DNA from: Anodontia alba
Taxonomy: Eukaryota; Mollusca; Bivalvia; Lucinida; Lucinidae
NCBI GenBank assembly: GCA_964016985.1
Contig: OZ024826.1
Coordinates: 66,591,523 to 66,655,522, forward strand
DNA length: 64,000 nucleotides
Reading direction: 5' to 3'
In this document: positions 11,401 through 24,915 of the stretch, piece after piece
Numbering within the stretch: the stretch's first letter is position 1
Layout: the number at the start of each line of letters is the position of its first letter
Translations under genes and position numbers: made by a program
Notes under the pieces: model-generated
What the model was told of the DNA's origin: nothing
What the model saw: the letters and a program-made list of their open reading frames with translations, nothing else
Databases searched by the model: none

Positions 11401-11407
11401 GGTACCC

Positions 11408-13020
<1,613 letters not shown>

Positions 13021-14955
13021 ACTTAGGAGTGTGGGAGATTAAAACCGGTTTTACTAGCGCCTAACCTCGTCCTAAATCCTGATATAGTTTCAGATACACA
13101 TAGCTGTTTGATACGCGTAGAGTTTCCGTTATTCATCAGTTATTCATCAGTGGATCTACAAAAAATAAATAAACCTTTCAACATTATGATGAAACAAAGA
13201 TGATGGATTGACTAATCCGAGCGTAAGGAAACCATTAGTAGAACCGTGATAATTAGATACAAGCCATCTAGAAAAGATTTAGGGTTGAGCCTCATTGAGT
13301 CTGTGACTCGATCCATCGTCATGCAGTGTTGGGCAGACATCATCTGGATAATTCAGTTTTGTTGTCCGTCTTTTAAACAGTATTTCAACCAGTTTACGGA
13401 ATGATAACATGAGAAAGGCTGTATGCAAGGCCTCATACGTATTATCCTATGAAGGCGTCTACGGGATTCAAGTTCGAGCTCGCCAGGTCGGCAAGGAGTG
13501 TTAGGTGTACCGACGCGTTCATCCGGCAATTCACTACATAAAAGAAAACAAAAAAAAAAAAAAAAAAAACTCCTGCACATATATCTCTTGCTATCACTCA
13601 GTGTGAAAGCAGTGATAACAAATAAAATGAATGAAGCACTGTATAACCGCTAGTTTAATTTTCGGATGAGAAGTGTGAAGAGAGATTTGTGCTTCTAAGG
13701 TATTTAAATGTACATAATTAAAGTCTGCTCGCGGAAAGCGTGCTAAAGCCAGTCTACTAATTCTCTGCTTGACAGCTCGAATTTACAGTTAATATCACAT
13801 TCACTGCCCCGCACAGACAACCTTAACTGAAGTATGTAGGCGAACTTTGTCAATGTGTCTGTCTTTTTGAAATACCATGTTGGCGGATAGATAAACCCAA
13901 GTAAGCAGTACACACCAGGTCGGACGGATCAGGTTCTACACTATTTGCCATTGAGCAAGCACACATTTTAAACATATCACAAGGTAGCAAGCTATATTTA
14001 GATTGGTTGAAAGCAGTTAAGTAGAGTATGGAGCAGTCTGAAAATATTTAGAACAATTACAATTGTGATTGTAGCGTGTGCTTATCCCTCACCCAAATAC
14101 ACAATCAACAAGCGATGGAATGTTACAGAATGTCAGTTCCTTTCACACGATTCATTTACATTTTAATCTACAAAGTGGTTGTGGTGTGGACTGACAACCT
14201 TCTGCTTCATTAGTTTTCATACCCTTTCACGAACTTAATCACAATCACATAGACTGTCTGAAACGAGACATTTAATGAGCCAAAGTGGTATTTCTGGTTC
14301 TAGCTTATAATTTGACGATGTCCAAGATGTTATTTCATGGTCATTTGATAAACGTCTGGGTCATACGATGAACAAAAGGAATGGGGAAATATTGATGGAA
14401 AGTATGCTAAACTGCTAGCCAAAAGCCTACTCTGGCATGAATGTCAATAGTATTATGAAGCTGTATTTCAAGGACTTTGGCTTATAATCTGAAGACCAAT
14501 CGCTCAAGAATGGAAAATCAATAGAAAATCCGTGTTATGCTGTAAATCTTCACAGATTATGTTTGCTTGTCCCATACTTATTTAATGGAATATATAACGA
14601 CGTTATGTGAGACATTTATGCTGCACCGATGATTGTATGTGTATTAGTTCGGTGTTACAGTGATATTGACCAGGCATTAAAGAAAAGCAATGTTATTACA
14701 ACGTGCAACCTGAAGAGCAGTGTAGACTGCACTAGCTTCATTTCGCAGGATATATGCATACTAAAACAATTTTAGTAGGCGAGCAACAAAGACTCGAAAT
14801 ACCCAAACAAACAAATCGGGAATGCGATAAAGTCAAATTCCTATGGAGTGATTAAATTGATATTTTTTTATCATGTTTACAGAGGCCGTGCTATTGACAT
14901 AAAATACTTCCATCGAGGTAATCGTGTAATTACGAGAATAAATTTCATCGAATTT
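13021..14955. other. Long gene-less stretch
   Basis: No coding region is recognised. An A21 run lies at 13549-13569. Just upstream, 13440-13500 holds 'gattcaagttcgagctcgcc', weakly like a pol III B box, so a degenerate SINE ending in poly-A is possible but unproven. The remainder shows no structure to my eye. Confidence 0.4.
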
Positions 14956-14959
14956 CATT

Positions 14960-15095
14960 CAGCAGAAACTGTCCGCATACTCTAGAGGCGTAAGCAGTGT
15001 TGCAAACTTCATTACTGCTTATGAAGAGTCTCAATAAAACCTAGACTCCCATTTTCTAATCCGTAATATGTTCTTTGTTTCCAAAGGAACTCTTT
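14960..15095 (+). repeat. Dispersed repeat family D, copy 2
   Basis: The marker order is 'ctctagaggcgtaagcagtg', 'attactgcttatgaagagtc', 'tagactcccattttctaatc', 'tgttctttgtttccaaagga'. The same order occurs inverted at 16755-16900 and direct at 27310-27425. Confidence 0.75.
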
Positions 15096-16581
15096 TTTAT
15101 TTTTTTATAATACACAGTAAGTTGATAAAACAACAGAATTGTGTTTAGTGTAAAACAAACATCTTGGTACAAAGTAGGATTGTGAGCATCCGAAAGGGCG
15201 CGAGAATCTCGAATTTTGTTATCGACAGCTTGGCGCATATGCACTTATACATCTGAACTGGGGTGGAGATGCCCATTACCAAGGACACACATTTTCAGAT
15301 GTTGTTAACAGAAGCTTCAGTTGACGGAACGGAAGCTGGTAATAAATTCCAATCCCTGAATATATTCCACCTAGAAGTTGAATCTAAGAACGCCAGACCT
15401 GTCGTTGCAAAGAGCATATTAAAAATCAAGGTACACCATCTATCTAATCTTTTGGAATAATGAGATCTGATGAAAGTTTTCTGTCTTGGCCCTTCAGAGC
15501 TTAATAAAAAAAATCGACTTGGTTTAAGATTTCCAATTCTGTACTATTCAGAATGTGCTTAATAATGTTTTCAAACCATCATCTTTTTTTACTTCTCTAG
15601 CTATGACAATGGTGTGAATGCAAACATACATATAGACAAAAAGTTTATACTCTTATACCTTTCTGATTTTCATCTATCGCTTCTGTCGTTGCCATCTACC
15701 AGATTTCTGCTTTTCTTACTTTCCGTCATTTTGTTACTGTTTATTTGTTTGTTTCATTTAGCTCACATGAGCACGAAAGCTCATGGTGAGCTATTGTGAT
15801 CGGTCGATGTCCGTCGTCCACGTCAACAATTTGTGTTAAATGATAACTCCTTTATGCCAATTTCATCAAACTTCACTGGATGTTGCCTAGGTGACTCTCT
15901 ACAAAAACACTAAAATAGTTTTGCTCAAATGAACAAGATGGTCGCCAGAGCTAATAATAGAACAGTCTATTTTGAACTTCTCCTGAATCAAAATGCCTAT
16001 TCACTCAAAACTTGGTAGGAAATATGGGGGCGACTTTTAGATAAAATAAATCCCAGCTGACCGCCAAAGCAACCATCTTGAAAATCTATTTTGAATTTCT
16101 TCTCCTATACGGAAAGGCAAATTGACTCGAAACTTGGTAGGAAGTATCGGGGCAACTTGTACATTAAAAATAGCTAAAATCATTCCGAACGGACATCCAA
16201 GATAGCCGCCACGGTCGCCATCTTGAAAATCTAATTTGAGCTCTTGAACCGAAAGGCCAGTTGATTGCATGGCCATCAGCATGGATTTAGAGAAAAATGA
16301 TCATGTGAAACCCAGCTCACCCAGGTCGAGGAACTTGCCCGGAATGCAAGTGTGGATAACCAAACTGATCTAGTACTGTTGGACCTCAAAAACCTTTGAT
16401 AAAGTGAATCACGCCAAACTCCTTCGGAAACTCCACCAGTACGGGATCAGAGGAAAAGCACTTGGCTGGATTAGGGCCCTTTTTGGGTAACCGATCGCAG
16501 TGAGTAGCTCTGGATGTTAAGAAGTCAGACTCGATCCCAGCTACATCAGTAATGCCCCAGTGCTCCGTTCTGGGGCCGATT

Positions 16582-16697
16582 TAGTCCGAGTCTTCTCTGA
16601 CGTTTAAGTGGCTTTTCTTTATTTTGATATTTACCACTTAGTGGCAAATATCAATACAAAGAAAAGCCACTAAAACATCTGAGAAGACTCGGGACTA
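16582..16697. mobile_element. 116-bp palindromic MITE with 9-bp target duplication
   Basis: The element is almost fully self-complementary, with arms tagtccgagtcttctc and gagaagactcgggacta and a centre around 'ccacttagtgg'. The 9-bp direct repeat GGGCCGATT at 16573-16581 and 16698-16706 flanks it. Removing the element and one repeat restores the LINE RT block encoding LGPILF. A 9-bp duplication fits Mutator-like (MULE) or related transposases, as inference. Confidence 0.88.
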
Positions 16698-16754
16698 GGG
16701 CCGATTCTGTTTCTCATCTACATAAACGATCTGCCTGACCTCGTCACTTCCAAA

Positions 16755-16900
16755 TAAACGTCAAAAAAGATTGCCCTTGGAAACAAAGAACACATTACAA
16801 ATTAGAAAATGGGAGTCTCGGTTTTATTGAGACTTTTCATAAGCAGTAATGAAGCTTGCAAAATTGCTCATGCCCTCTAGCGTATACATGAGCAGAACTC
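16755..16900 (-). repeat. Dispersed repeat family D, copy 3 (inverted)
   Basis: It is the reverse complement of the family core, including 'cctttggaaacaaagaacac'-like and 'aaaatgggagtctcggtttt'. It sits inside the LINE RT fragment. Confidence 0.75.
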
Positions 16901-17345
16901 AAGTTTCAAAGATACCGCAATGGGCCCCAGTATTCCAAAGGAAATGAAATATAATCTCTACTATGGTAAAAAGCCCGACTAACCGTTGAGAGCCCGAATG
17001 ATGGCCAAGTTCTTGTAAATGATCTTGATAGTCTGTCTATGTGGGAGTCCAGGAGGGACATGGAGCCCAACCCCTCGAAGTGCCAGATGGTGACAGTTAT
17101 TAGTCAATTGCCCTTTCGGTTCAGGAGAAAAAGATCAAAGTAGATTTTCGAGATGGCGGCCCTTGGACTTTAAATCGGAACAATTTTAGCTATTTTTGAT
17201 CTATAAGTCCCTCTGATACTTCCTACAAAGTTTTGAGTCAATTGGTTTAGGAGAAGAAGTTAAAAATACATTTTCAAGATGGTGGCCGTCTTGGATTTCA
17301 GATCGGAACTATTTAGCTAGTTTTGATCTCCAAATCGCCCTGATA

Positions 17346-17450
17346 CCCAGACACCATTCTGCATAAATCTATAGCGGGCCATTATCGGCCCGTCAGGTTA
17401 GCTGACAGGTCGATAACAGCCCGCTATATATTTATAAAGAATGCTCTGGG
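17346..17450. mobile_element. ~105-bp foldback element with TA target duplication
   Basis: The ends CCCAGA and TCTGGG bracket long complementary arms, 'tatagcgggccattatcgg' against 'cgataacagcccgctata'. The undisturbed sequence of repeat E near 17215 reads 'ctgatacttcctac'. Here the same text is split as ctgaTA|element|TActtcc, showing a TA (or TAC) duplication. A TA target suggests mobilisation by a Tc1/mariner-type transposase. Confidence 0.8.
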
Positions 17451-17975
17451 TACTTCCTAGCAAGCTTTCATTCAGTTGGCCTCTCGATTTAGGAAAAGAG
17501 TTTTAAAATAGATTTCCAAGTTTTTCATTGTAAACAGCACAATAGACACTGTTTGTTGGCCTCTCGGTTTAGGAGAAGAGCTTTAAAATAGATTTTCATT
17601 GTAAACAGCACAATAGACTCTGACTCTTGGAATCGGAATCCGCCACCAGAGCTAATTGACCAGATAAGAAATACACAGCCGAATCTTTTGTTCTCTCAGC
17701 AGATGCATGACCTGCTTTAGGAATATTAATTCATACTGGTATGATAAGGCTTGTGGCCAGTGAAAAATCTTCCTTCAAATTGACTGGTATGAAGTATCGG
17801 AGTGACTTGTAAATAAAAAATAGCTAAAATCGTTCCGATTGGAAATCTAAGATTGTCACCATAGCCACCAACTTGTAAATCTATTTAAAATTCTTCTCCT
17901 GAGCCAATAGAATCGAAACTTTTATGGTACTCAGGTGAGCGATACAGGGCCATCTTGGCCCTCTTGCTTATCATT

Positions 17976-18183
17976 GTCATCCTTTTATTTCTTTCCTTAT
18001 GCGATCTGAGTTTTCTTATTTCTCTCCTTTTTCACTTTTATTTATTCCCTGTTTTATACTTTAACTCTGTCTTTCTATCACTGTGTTCTGTAATTTATGC
18101 TGTTGTTGTTGTTTTTCTAATGAGGCGATAAACAGATATACTATCGACTGTTGCTTTCTCAATACTAAAACATTTTGCATATA
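17976..18183. other. Short spacer before the mariner element
   Basis: T-rich sequence with nothing recognised. Confidence 0.5.
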
Positions 18184-18185
18184 TA

Positions 18186-19527
18186 CGAGGGATGTTCAAA
18201 ATGAATTGCTTATTTCTATCTGGAGACTTCAAATTTCAAGTTAGCCCAAAAGTACTCATTTCGTGCCCTCGAAGTACTCCCCGTGGCTAGAAATGCAAAG
18301 TTTTAGCACTTCTTGAAGGCGTCACGGTACGCTGATTTGGGCACAGTAATAAGGTACTGATGAATGGCAGATCCAAGTGCCTGTCGGGACTGGTATTTCC
18401 GCCCAGCAAGGAATGCTTTCAATTTCGGAAACAAAAAGAAATCACACGGGGCAAGGTCTGGGGAATACGGGGGGGGGGGGGGGGGTGAGGCAAAACAGTT
18501 ACTTTTTCTTTCTTCAAAAACGCCGTAACTATTGCGGAGGTATGAGCTGGGGCATTGTCATGTAGAAGACGGACATGTTTAAAACAAGTGGCAGGGCGCC
18601 GTTTCTGATAATACTTTTTTCAGTTTCTTCAGTACTACGTCTTTGTAGTACTTTCCGGTGATGCTTTTGCCCTTTTTCACTGGCACATTTATTGCGACTC
18701 CTTCACCAGAGAAGAAGATTGCATACAAAATCTTCTTTGCACTCAAAGAACGTTTGGCAATTATTGGGCGTTTGCTGTGTTTAGTGGCCCAGATCTTACT
18801 GCTAACCTTCCTGACGGGCTCAAAATAATGGACCCAGGTTTCATCACCTGTGACGACATTGGCAAACTGCTTTTTGTCATATTTTGGAAACATTTGAAGC
18901 AGCTTTTTGGCCACTTTAACCCGTTGCCTCTTTTGCTCGTCAGCCAACAGATGTGGAACCCATCTAGCAGAAATCTTTCTGACTTTCAAATGCTTCTTCA
19001 AAATAAGGTGAACCGTTGATAGTGATATGCCTACCTTTCGTGCAATATCACAAACTGTAAATCGGGCATCTCCTTCAATGATTTCCTTTATTTTGGAAAC
19101 GATTTCTTTACGAGATGCAGATTTTGGCCTATCTGATTTCGGTGCATTTTTGATGGACTCTGCACCAGACTCAAATTTCTTTTTCCACCGCCGAACTGTG
19201 TCATAAGACACACAAGAAGGTCCAAAAGCAGTAGAAATTTCAGTCATCAGCTTCTTCAAAGAACAACCAAGTTTTGAGCGAGCTTTGATGTAAGCCCGTA
19301 TTTCATCTTTTTTGTCGACGCTTCTACCAACCATTTTTACTGCAGTGGTGAATGACTGCGTGTATTCAAATGGCAAATTTTATGTCTTACACTTAGTCTA
19401 ACATGTATATTTATACACCATTGTGTAGATATTGAATAACCCTATACAGGTATGTATTGGTTTTTATCGTGTTCCACGTGGATATCGAGCTAGAGGACAA
19501 TAAGCAATTCATTTCGAACATCCCTCG
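18186..19527 (-). mobile_element. mariner-family DNA transposon, 1342 bp, inactive
   Basis: Terminal inverted repeats of about 29 bp begin CGAGGGATGTTCAAAATGAA on the left, with one mismatch on the right. TA duplications lie at 18184-18185 and 19528-19529. The size and the single transposase frame on the minus strand are typical of mariner. Defects are described under the transposase. Intact ends mean it could still be mobilised in trans. Confidence 0.95.
18240..19376 (-). pseudogene. mariner transposase, frameshifted
   Basis: Cut-and-paste transposase. The open part (265 codons, 18579-19376; the mariner-like start MVGRSVDKKDE is 14 codons in) has an N-terminal HTH with VSYDTVRRWKKKFESG, a second HTH (ISLSTVHLILKKHL), the WVPHLLADEQK linker and the first catalytic Asp in VTGDETWVHYFEP. 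A one-base shift in the A run (complement of about 18613-18618) breaks the frame. The second Asp (LHDNAPAHTS) and third Asp (SPDLAPCDFFLFP) follow in another frame, giving the DD34D type. Between them a run of 17 C (18469-18485 on the + strand), in the HPPYSP segment, adds a further shift. A stop replaces the Trp of the KKWLKR region near 18310. Confidence 0.93.
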
Positions 19528-19529
19528 TA

Positions 19530-19885
19530 TGACATGAGATTTGGAACAATCAGATGAAATAGTGCTTGGCAACTGGTAGATATACTTATAAACATCAGAC
19601 CATATATGTTTATCGAACTAGGTCGACTAAGCCCTCTAGTTAATAACATGGCAACAGTGCTTGGGCCCATAATGTTAACAAATAGCGACATATGGTTAAC
19701 GTGTTACCTTAACATGTTATTGCTGAGCAAACAGTGTAGGTGAATTCAATAGAAAATCGTTCCACTGAAAGCAAAAAATGCATTGAAGAAAGCGGAAATA
19801 GCACTGCTCACGCCCCTTCAGAATCAGATTTTTACTGGTGATACGTCTAAAGATATTCATCCACCTGGACCTGTGAATTGGAAAG
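19530..19885. other. Spacer without recognised features
   Basis: Nothing identifiable between the mariner and the LINE fragment. Confidence 0.5.
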
Positions 19886-19889
19886 TCCT

Positions 19890-20790
19890 AGCTCTCACCA
19901 AAGAGGTAAACTTAGCCACACCATCTTCTGCACCACTGTACCTTCAGCAGAGGTGATAATCAAATCTGGAAGAGCATTCCAATCTCTGATTGTTTGAGGG
20001 ACGAATGAGCCCTTGCAAATGTCAGTTCCTGCAGCGGGGGTCTGAAAAGTCAATGAGTCATAATTTCTACTGCACCTCATTGTGGGGGATAAGATTATTT
20101 GTTGGAATGATGGCAGCACCCTTTAGACCTTTGTCTAAAGTCTACTGTCACTCCTCCTTTTCTTAAGAGACACCCGTTTTAGTTTTTCCAGTATTCCAGC
20201 CAGTTTCAAAGCAGTAATTGCCGGTTACAACCTAGCAGCCCTATTCTGAACTTTTTCGATTTCTTGTTGAAGAACTACGCCTTTGGGATCCCAAATACAG
20301 CTGCCATATTTCAAAACGGGGCGAACAGGCCCCCTATATGCTGCCTCTTTTAATCATGCGGACATTGATAAAGATTTCGTCTCAAGAGTTCTATTTGCCT
20401 CAGTACACATGTTGCTGATATGTGAATTCCATCTCAAGTCAAGTGTGATTGTTACTCCCAGGTATTTAATGGAATCCCTATTTCCAGGACCGTACCCTCT
20501 AAAGTGTAAGACGCTTCAATCTTAATTGTTCTCTTCCTAATTATCTGCCTTATATTCCATCTGACCCAATCTCATACCCCATTCTCTGGCCCAACATCCT
20601 AATCTTTCTATATCCTTCTGAAGTTTCAATGAGTCCTCTGCAGCTCTGATTTCACGATAGCAAACACATTAATCTGCGAAAAGTCTTATTTCTGAGTCAG
20701 TGTCTGTAGAAATATTATCTACGTACAGAAAGAACAATAATGCACCAAGAACGATCCCTTATGGGACACCTGACAAACCTGGAGCCCATC
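19890..20790 (-). pseudogene. LINE (jockey/CR1-like) RT palm to C-terminus remnant
   Basis: Minus-strand order: GIVLGALLFFLYVDN (motif B region), RLFAD followed by a stop where the second catalytic Asp of FADD belongs, EDSLKLQKDIERLGCWAREW, KYLGVTITLDLRWNSHISN, KYGSCIWDPKGVVLQQEIEK, then SFVPQTIRDWNALPD near the end. These are the thumb and C-terminal hallmarks of jockey-like LINEs common in lophotrochozoans. There are several in-frame stops. The 5' half of the LINE is absent. Confidence 0.85.
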
Positions 20791-20799
20791 CCGAAGTGT

Positions 20800-22125
20800 C
20801 AACTCAGTCAATACATCAAAGTGAAAACATAAAAATCAAATTCATCAGTATGATAAACAAAGACGAGTACTCATGGCTAATTCTACTATGTGACAGAGTA
20901 AATGAAAACTAATAGTTGAACCTTGGCGAGCCAAGTCAAAGACAACTCGTCAAGCCCCAACCTACTGGTTAAAGTTTTACGAAGAGGCCGTCATTGAGTC
21001 TGAGGCCCGAACCGCCGTCGTGCAATTAAAGAGTAACAATGATTAGGTTGATAACTAGGCATGCAGTCTGCAGCATAATAGCTAGGCTATAGCCGATTCT
21101 TTTATAACGGTTAATTAATTTTCTGAATTGCTCCGAAAAGTTACATTTTCCCACAAGTTTTCTAAATCTGTAAGTACACTAAGTCACCTCAAAATTCTGG
21201 TTCCGATATACCTTGTTGGATATTTTTCTACCAAGGCACTGTGTCTGAAGAAGTTTGGCAGTATGGACTTTATTACGGCAGTTAAATTCACTAAGATTTG
21301 TAGAAGCTCTGGCAAATCTAATAAGTTGAGATATGTATACCCCAGGGAAAATCGCCATCCAGAAAAGTGAAATTGACTATATCAAAATCAAAATCGTCCC
21401 GTTTATCATAAATTTTGGTGGAAACTGTACCATTAGATATACATAGATTCAAATCCACATAAAAAGGGCCTCGGTATCGTAAGAATTGGTTTTATTTAAC
21501 TGGAGTTTAGTGCGGTCCACCATTTGGTCAAAGTAAATATTGTCAATATTTAATAAATCATCAAAGTGGAATTGAAAGCCTAAAAAATGTCAGCCTGATT
21601 TTCCCGTGAGAGAAACTTTATGAAATCTCGCCGGTTCTTGTGATTTCTTTAATTTGATTCCACCTTAGTGATTTTGATAAAAATATTTACTACGGTTAAT
21701 CGGATTTAACAAATCAGTCTAGCCGAATATTATAAGAAGATTAAAACTAATTTAGTTATTTTTCTTTCTATAATATTTAAAATCTGTACACTAGTACTCT
21801 GTTCGAACGAAGGTATAAAATATATTTGATTGGAATCTACCTTCCAAGTTGTACGTACACAAAATCTAAATAAATACCACCACAAACATGCTTTTAAATT
21901 TCTTTTAAAATATTATCGAATTTTAAGATTTTGAAATAAATCAAATCCGATGAAAATTGCGTGCATGTAAATAAAGTGGAAATCTGTATACATGTGCAGA
22001 TATTGCTTGAATACTTTTAAAATTAAAATTATTACTAAATCGTCTAATTAAGGAATCATTTAGTTCACTGGTTCCTTATGAATATTAATGAGATGCGGGT
22101 GAACGAAAGCTAGCTGTAAAAGTGC
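20800..22125. other. Gene-less AT-rich stretch
   Basis: No gene, RNA or clear repeat recognised. 'gtcattgagtctgaggcccg' near 20990 echoes 'ctcattgagtctgtgactcg' near 13290, a weak hint of another dispersed repeat. Confidence 0.45.
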
Positions 22126-22129
22126 TTTA

Positions 22130-22800
22130 AACCCCCCGGTGGTTTACTCTACTGACCGTTCTAAGGCGGTGGTCCCGGTGTTAGTCTTACTCTTTGTTGC
22201 TGTGTGGTTTATTCTACGAGGCGATTTGTTGTATGTCTTTCCATGTGTCATTTTGTTCTTGTGTTTTTTAGTCCTTTTAGTTTTGCGATTACCTCGCTTG
22301 GGGAAGAGAGAGTTAATCTTAGTGCTTTTCGTACGTTTGTTCGATTTGTGCTTGTTTGGATTTGTCGGTTTTCTCTTCCTCTTGGGGTCTGGGAAGGGCT
22401 GCGGTTTGTGATTGTGGCACTCTCTGGACTTTTCTCTTACCTTTTTTTTCTATAAATAAAATAAATTTCTTAGAAAAATAGATACTTTGCAGTATACTTT
22501 GCAATGACCATTCTGTGGCGCTATATCTGTTGCAGTTCCTCTTTGTATTGTTCATTCTGTTATCATTAAAGTTTTATTTTGTGATTTTGTTTTATATCTT
22601 TTAAACAGATTATAAAATCAATAAATGTTGTGAATATTCATCAATCATATTTCAACTCTGCTTGCCATCTGTGCATTTTGTGGCTGCTTTATTGTATTTG
22701 TCTGTCATTCCCTTTGATATTGAGGGCTTGATTTTTGGTGTTGTGGATCTGATTGTATCAGTTCCTGAGTTCTCTTATTTACATATTATGAGAGCTGCAT
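22130..22800 (-). repeat. Retroelement ORF1-like repeat, copy 3
   Basis: The minus strand reads NKRTQELIQSDP (near 22785), then broken helix-forming sequence. It then has a long basic region with RKSPESATITNRSPSQTP and PNKHKSNKRTKSTK, ending near ALERSVE and a stop at 22145. Segments match 1-130 and 11940-13020. The basic, Lys/Arg/Thr-rich composition suits a nucleic-acid-binding linker in a LINE ORF1-type protein; that is inference. The plus-strand frames here that look like membrane proteins are shadows. Confidence 0.5.
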
Positions 22801-23400
22801 CGAGCAGTAGGCAGTTAAATTGAAAAAAAAACAAACATGACATATGTTTTTTTTTCGTTTTTTTTTTTTACCCTCCTCAGGATCTTACAGTCAGTATACG
22901 CTGCGAAAATACATTTGGCGGTCAGCGGCGCTCTCTGGTTGCACAGAGCTTTGCTGCTCCAGCAAGAGCTCGGATAATTTTTGTTAAGCGTATTCGGATA
23001 CCGCACATTCCTGCAAATTTGAACACAAATGGTGATAAGGATTATTACAATGATAAATCTATCTTAGTTGCTATAATTTGCTTAATTTGCGGGTCTACTT
23101 ATTTACCCTTAGCAAAGACATACGCACTGAAATGTCTCAAGACATAATGCGGTTATCTCCCTTACTTAGCAATGACCAAACCGATAGTGATGGTGTAACT
23201 ATTGTAACTACTGTAATTATCAGTGTCAATATCAACTCTCCCTATTAACAAGTTTAAGTGCAGACTTTTCTCCTTCTTCGGGAGATATATGTGCTAAGTA
23301 ATTGCCACCTAGTTATATAGTAACTTGAATACATCCTCACCTATTGTGCCATAACTGACCTGAGTGAATAAAGTATATGCTCTATTTTGTTCTGTTCTGC
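22801..23400. other. Spacer without recognised features
   Basis: T/A runs near 22820-22870, otherwise nothing recognised. Confidence 0.5.
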
Positions 23401-23619
23401 ATTTTTTTGCTAGTTCAGCGTATTACTGTTAATAATGCCTGGACTTGACAGCATTTGGCTGTATTGACGCCCCGATTTTGGCAGCCCTTGGCTAGTTCTG
23501 CGCATTACTGTTAATTTGGTAAGTTCAAATATTACTGTTACTGACGCGCGGCATTTGGCTACAGTAGCTCAACACATTACTTTTAATGACGCCTGGAATT
23601 GACAGCATTTGGTTAGTTC

Positions 23620-24915
23620 GTGAAAACAAGTTTAGCACCCCTGGCAAAAACGAATTGAAGTTAATGTGGATTTAAAAATAATGGTCTTCCATACAAATGC
23701 TGTGATACTCCAAGCATGACTGCAATGCTCCACATCGCAGCACCTGCGCATGCATCATACCTCCTTCTCTTTTTTCAAAACTCAGTTTGTGTAGGTAGAG
23801 AAATAGGATGCATATGGGTTATTTGAAGCCAGGTTCTTGCAATATCGAATAATTGTATTCGAACATGGCGCCAAGGAGAAGCACCAAGATGGCAGATAAT
23901 TGGAATGCATTCGACAGGAATGTCCTTTAAAGCCATAGGTCGTCAACTTGGGTTCCATCACACAGTTATTAGCCGTCTGGTTTGGAAGCATAAGGAAACC
24001 AAACGATGTAAAGGATCGAAAACGTTAAGGGCGTGAAAACGCTTGGACAGGGTGCTGATTCATCTAGTAAGACTCCCATCTCAAACGAGAATGGTTACCC
24101 AATCGTCTTTTTTCCACCAGGACTTTGAGAAACTGGCTGAAATCCGCAGAATTAGCCTCCAGAAGGGTTATCAAGCGCCCTTTTCTGACAGACCGCCATC
24201 AGAGACTACGTTTGCAATGGTGTTTAGCCCGACGGAACGAATCCAGGTCATGGCACCGCATCTATTGGTCGGATGAAAGCAGGTTCCTGCTCCATGTCAC
24301 AGATGGACGACTTAGGGTCTGGATGCACAGAAACACGGCGTATACACCCAGTAACAGCTAACCGTTCCGTACGAGAGAGGCTCAGTCATGGTTTGGGAGT
24401 GCCTCTCACATGATTGCAAGCTGGACCTGATCACCATAAAAGGCAAGCTGACGGGCAACCAGTACACTGATCAACCGGTTGTCATCCCTCATTTTGACAA
24501 TCACGCACTTGCTTCAAGGCACGAATACATGGGCGAGAACGCCAGATCTCATCGTTCCCGCGCAGTACTAGCCTCCCTTCTAACCAATGCTGTGATGACT
24601 TTGCCATGATTCCGGATTTATATCCGCTGGAGCATAAATGGAATCTCGCTGATCGTCGGGTACAGGCATTCGACCCTTCCCTACAGAATTTGCAAGAACT
24701 GGAAGCAGCATTACACAAGGAGTGGAAAAATTTGACCGTTGCTCAGACCCGACGTTACACATGAGGGATGATACGAAAGGATGGAAGCCGTCATCCGGAC
24801 ACAGTGAAGCTACACCTGGTACTGAACTTTTAGACTATGGATGCATTCATGGCACACAATGTGACAATTTTTACGCATAAAGGCCACCTTAATGTGATTA
24901 ATGAACTCAGCAGCT
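23620..24915 (+). mobile_element. Tc1-like transposon relic inside the satellite
   Basis: Satellite units stop at about 23617 and resume at about 24920, so this block is an insertion. The middle encodes a broken Tc1-type transposase. I could not identify convincing terminal inverted repeats by eye; the boundaries are given by the satellite. Confidence 0.75.
23860..24765 (+). pseudogene. Tc1-like transposase, broken
   Basis: The N-terminal HTH is readable as AIGRQLGFHHTVISRLVWKH (23930-23990). The linker RPFLTDRHQRLRLQWCLARR (24178-24237) leads to IYWSDESRFLLHV with the first catalytic Asp. The second position reads GENARSHRSRAV where the family has HDNARPH, so the Asp is Glu. The third block PLEHKWNLADRRV keeps the Glu. 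LQELEAALHKEWKN and a stop follow near 24764. At least three frameshifts lie between these parts. It is a cut-and-paste transposase remnant with no activity expected. Confidence 0.85.

Larger units (their letters stand above)
16315..17105 (+). pseudogene. LINE reverse transcriptase fragment, interrupted
   Basis: In the first frame it reads VEELARNASVDNQTDLVLLDL with a broken motif A. KVNHAKLLRKLHQYGIRGKA follows after a frame change, then the start of the LGPILFLIYINDLPD block, which is split by the palindrome at 16582-16697. After an inverted family D copy (16755-16900) the RT resumes near 17010 with NDLDSLSMWESRRDMEPNPS. This is the fingers-palm-thumb order of jockey/CR1-like RT. No frame survives and the catalytic YADD block is not visible. 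Confidence 0.75.
15757..17975 (+). repeat. Bivalve-type dispersed repeat E (host of nested insertions)
   Basis: It begins near 'ggtgagctattgtgatcggt' and 'tgtccgtcgtcc' and ends with 'gtgagcgatacagggccatc' and 'ttggccctcttg'. Between lie repeated modules with 'gaaacttggtaggaagtat' and 'ccgccacggtcgccatcttg', in both orientations of wording. I recall this start and end from many bivalve loci, but its class is not known to me. A LINE fragment (16315-17105) and a palindromic element (17346-17450) are inserted in it. Confidence 0.6.

Noticed and set aside
15299..15430. Possible host exon between 'ttttcag' and 'aag|gtacac'
   Set aside because: Open for about 44 codons with plausible splice sites, but no family match, and its phase 0 end does not fit the phase needed by the channel exon at 28393.
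22139..22455. Plus-strand frames that look like a membrane protein
   Set aside because: They are the antisense of a Lys-rich repeat coding on the minus strand, and the same repeat recurs elsewhere with stops.
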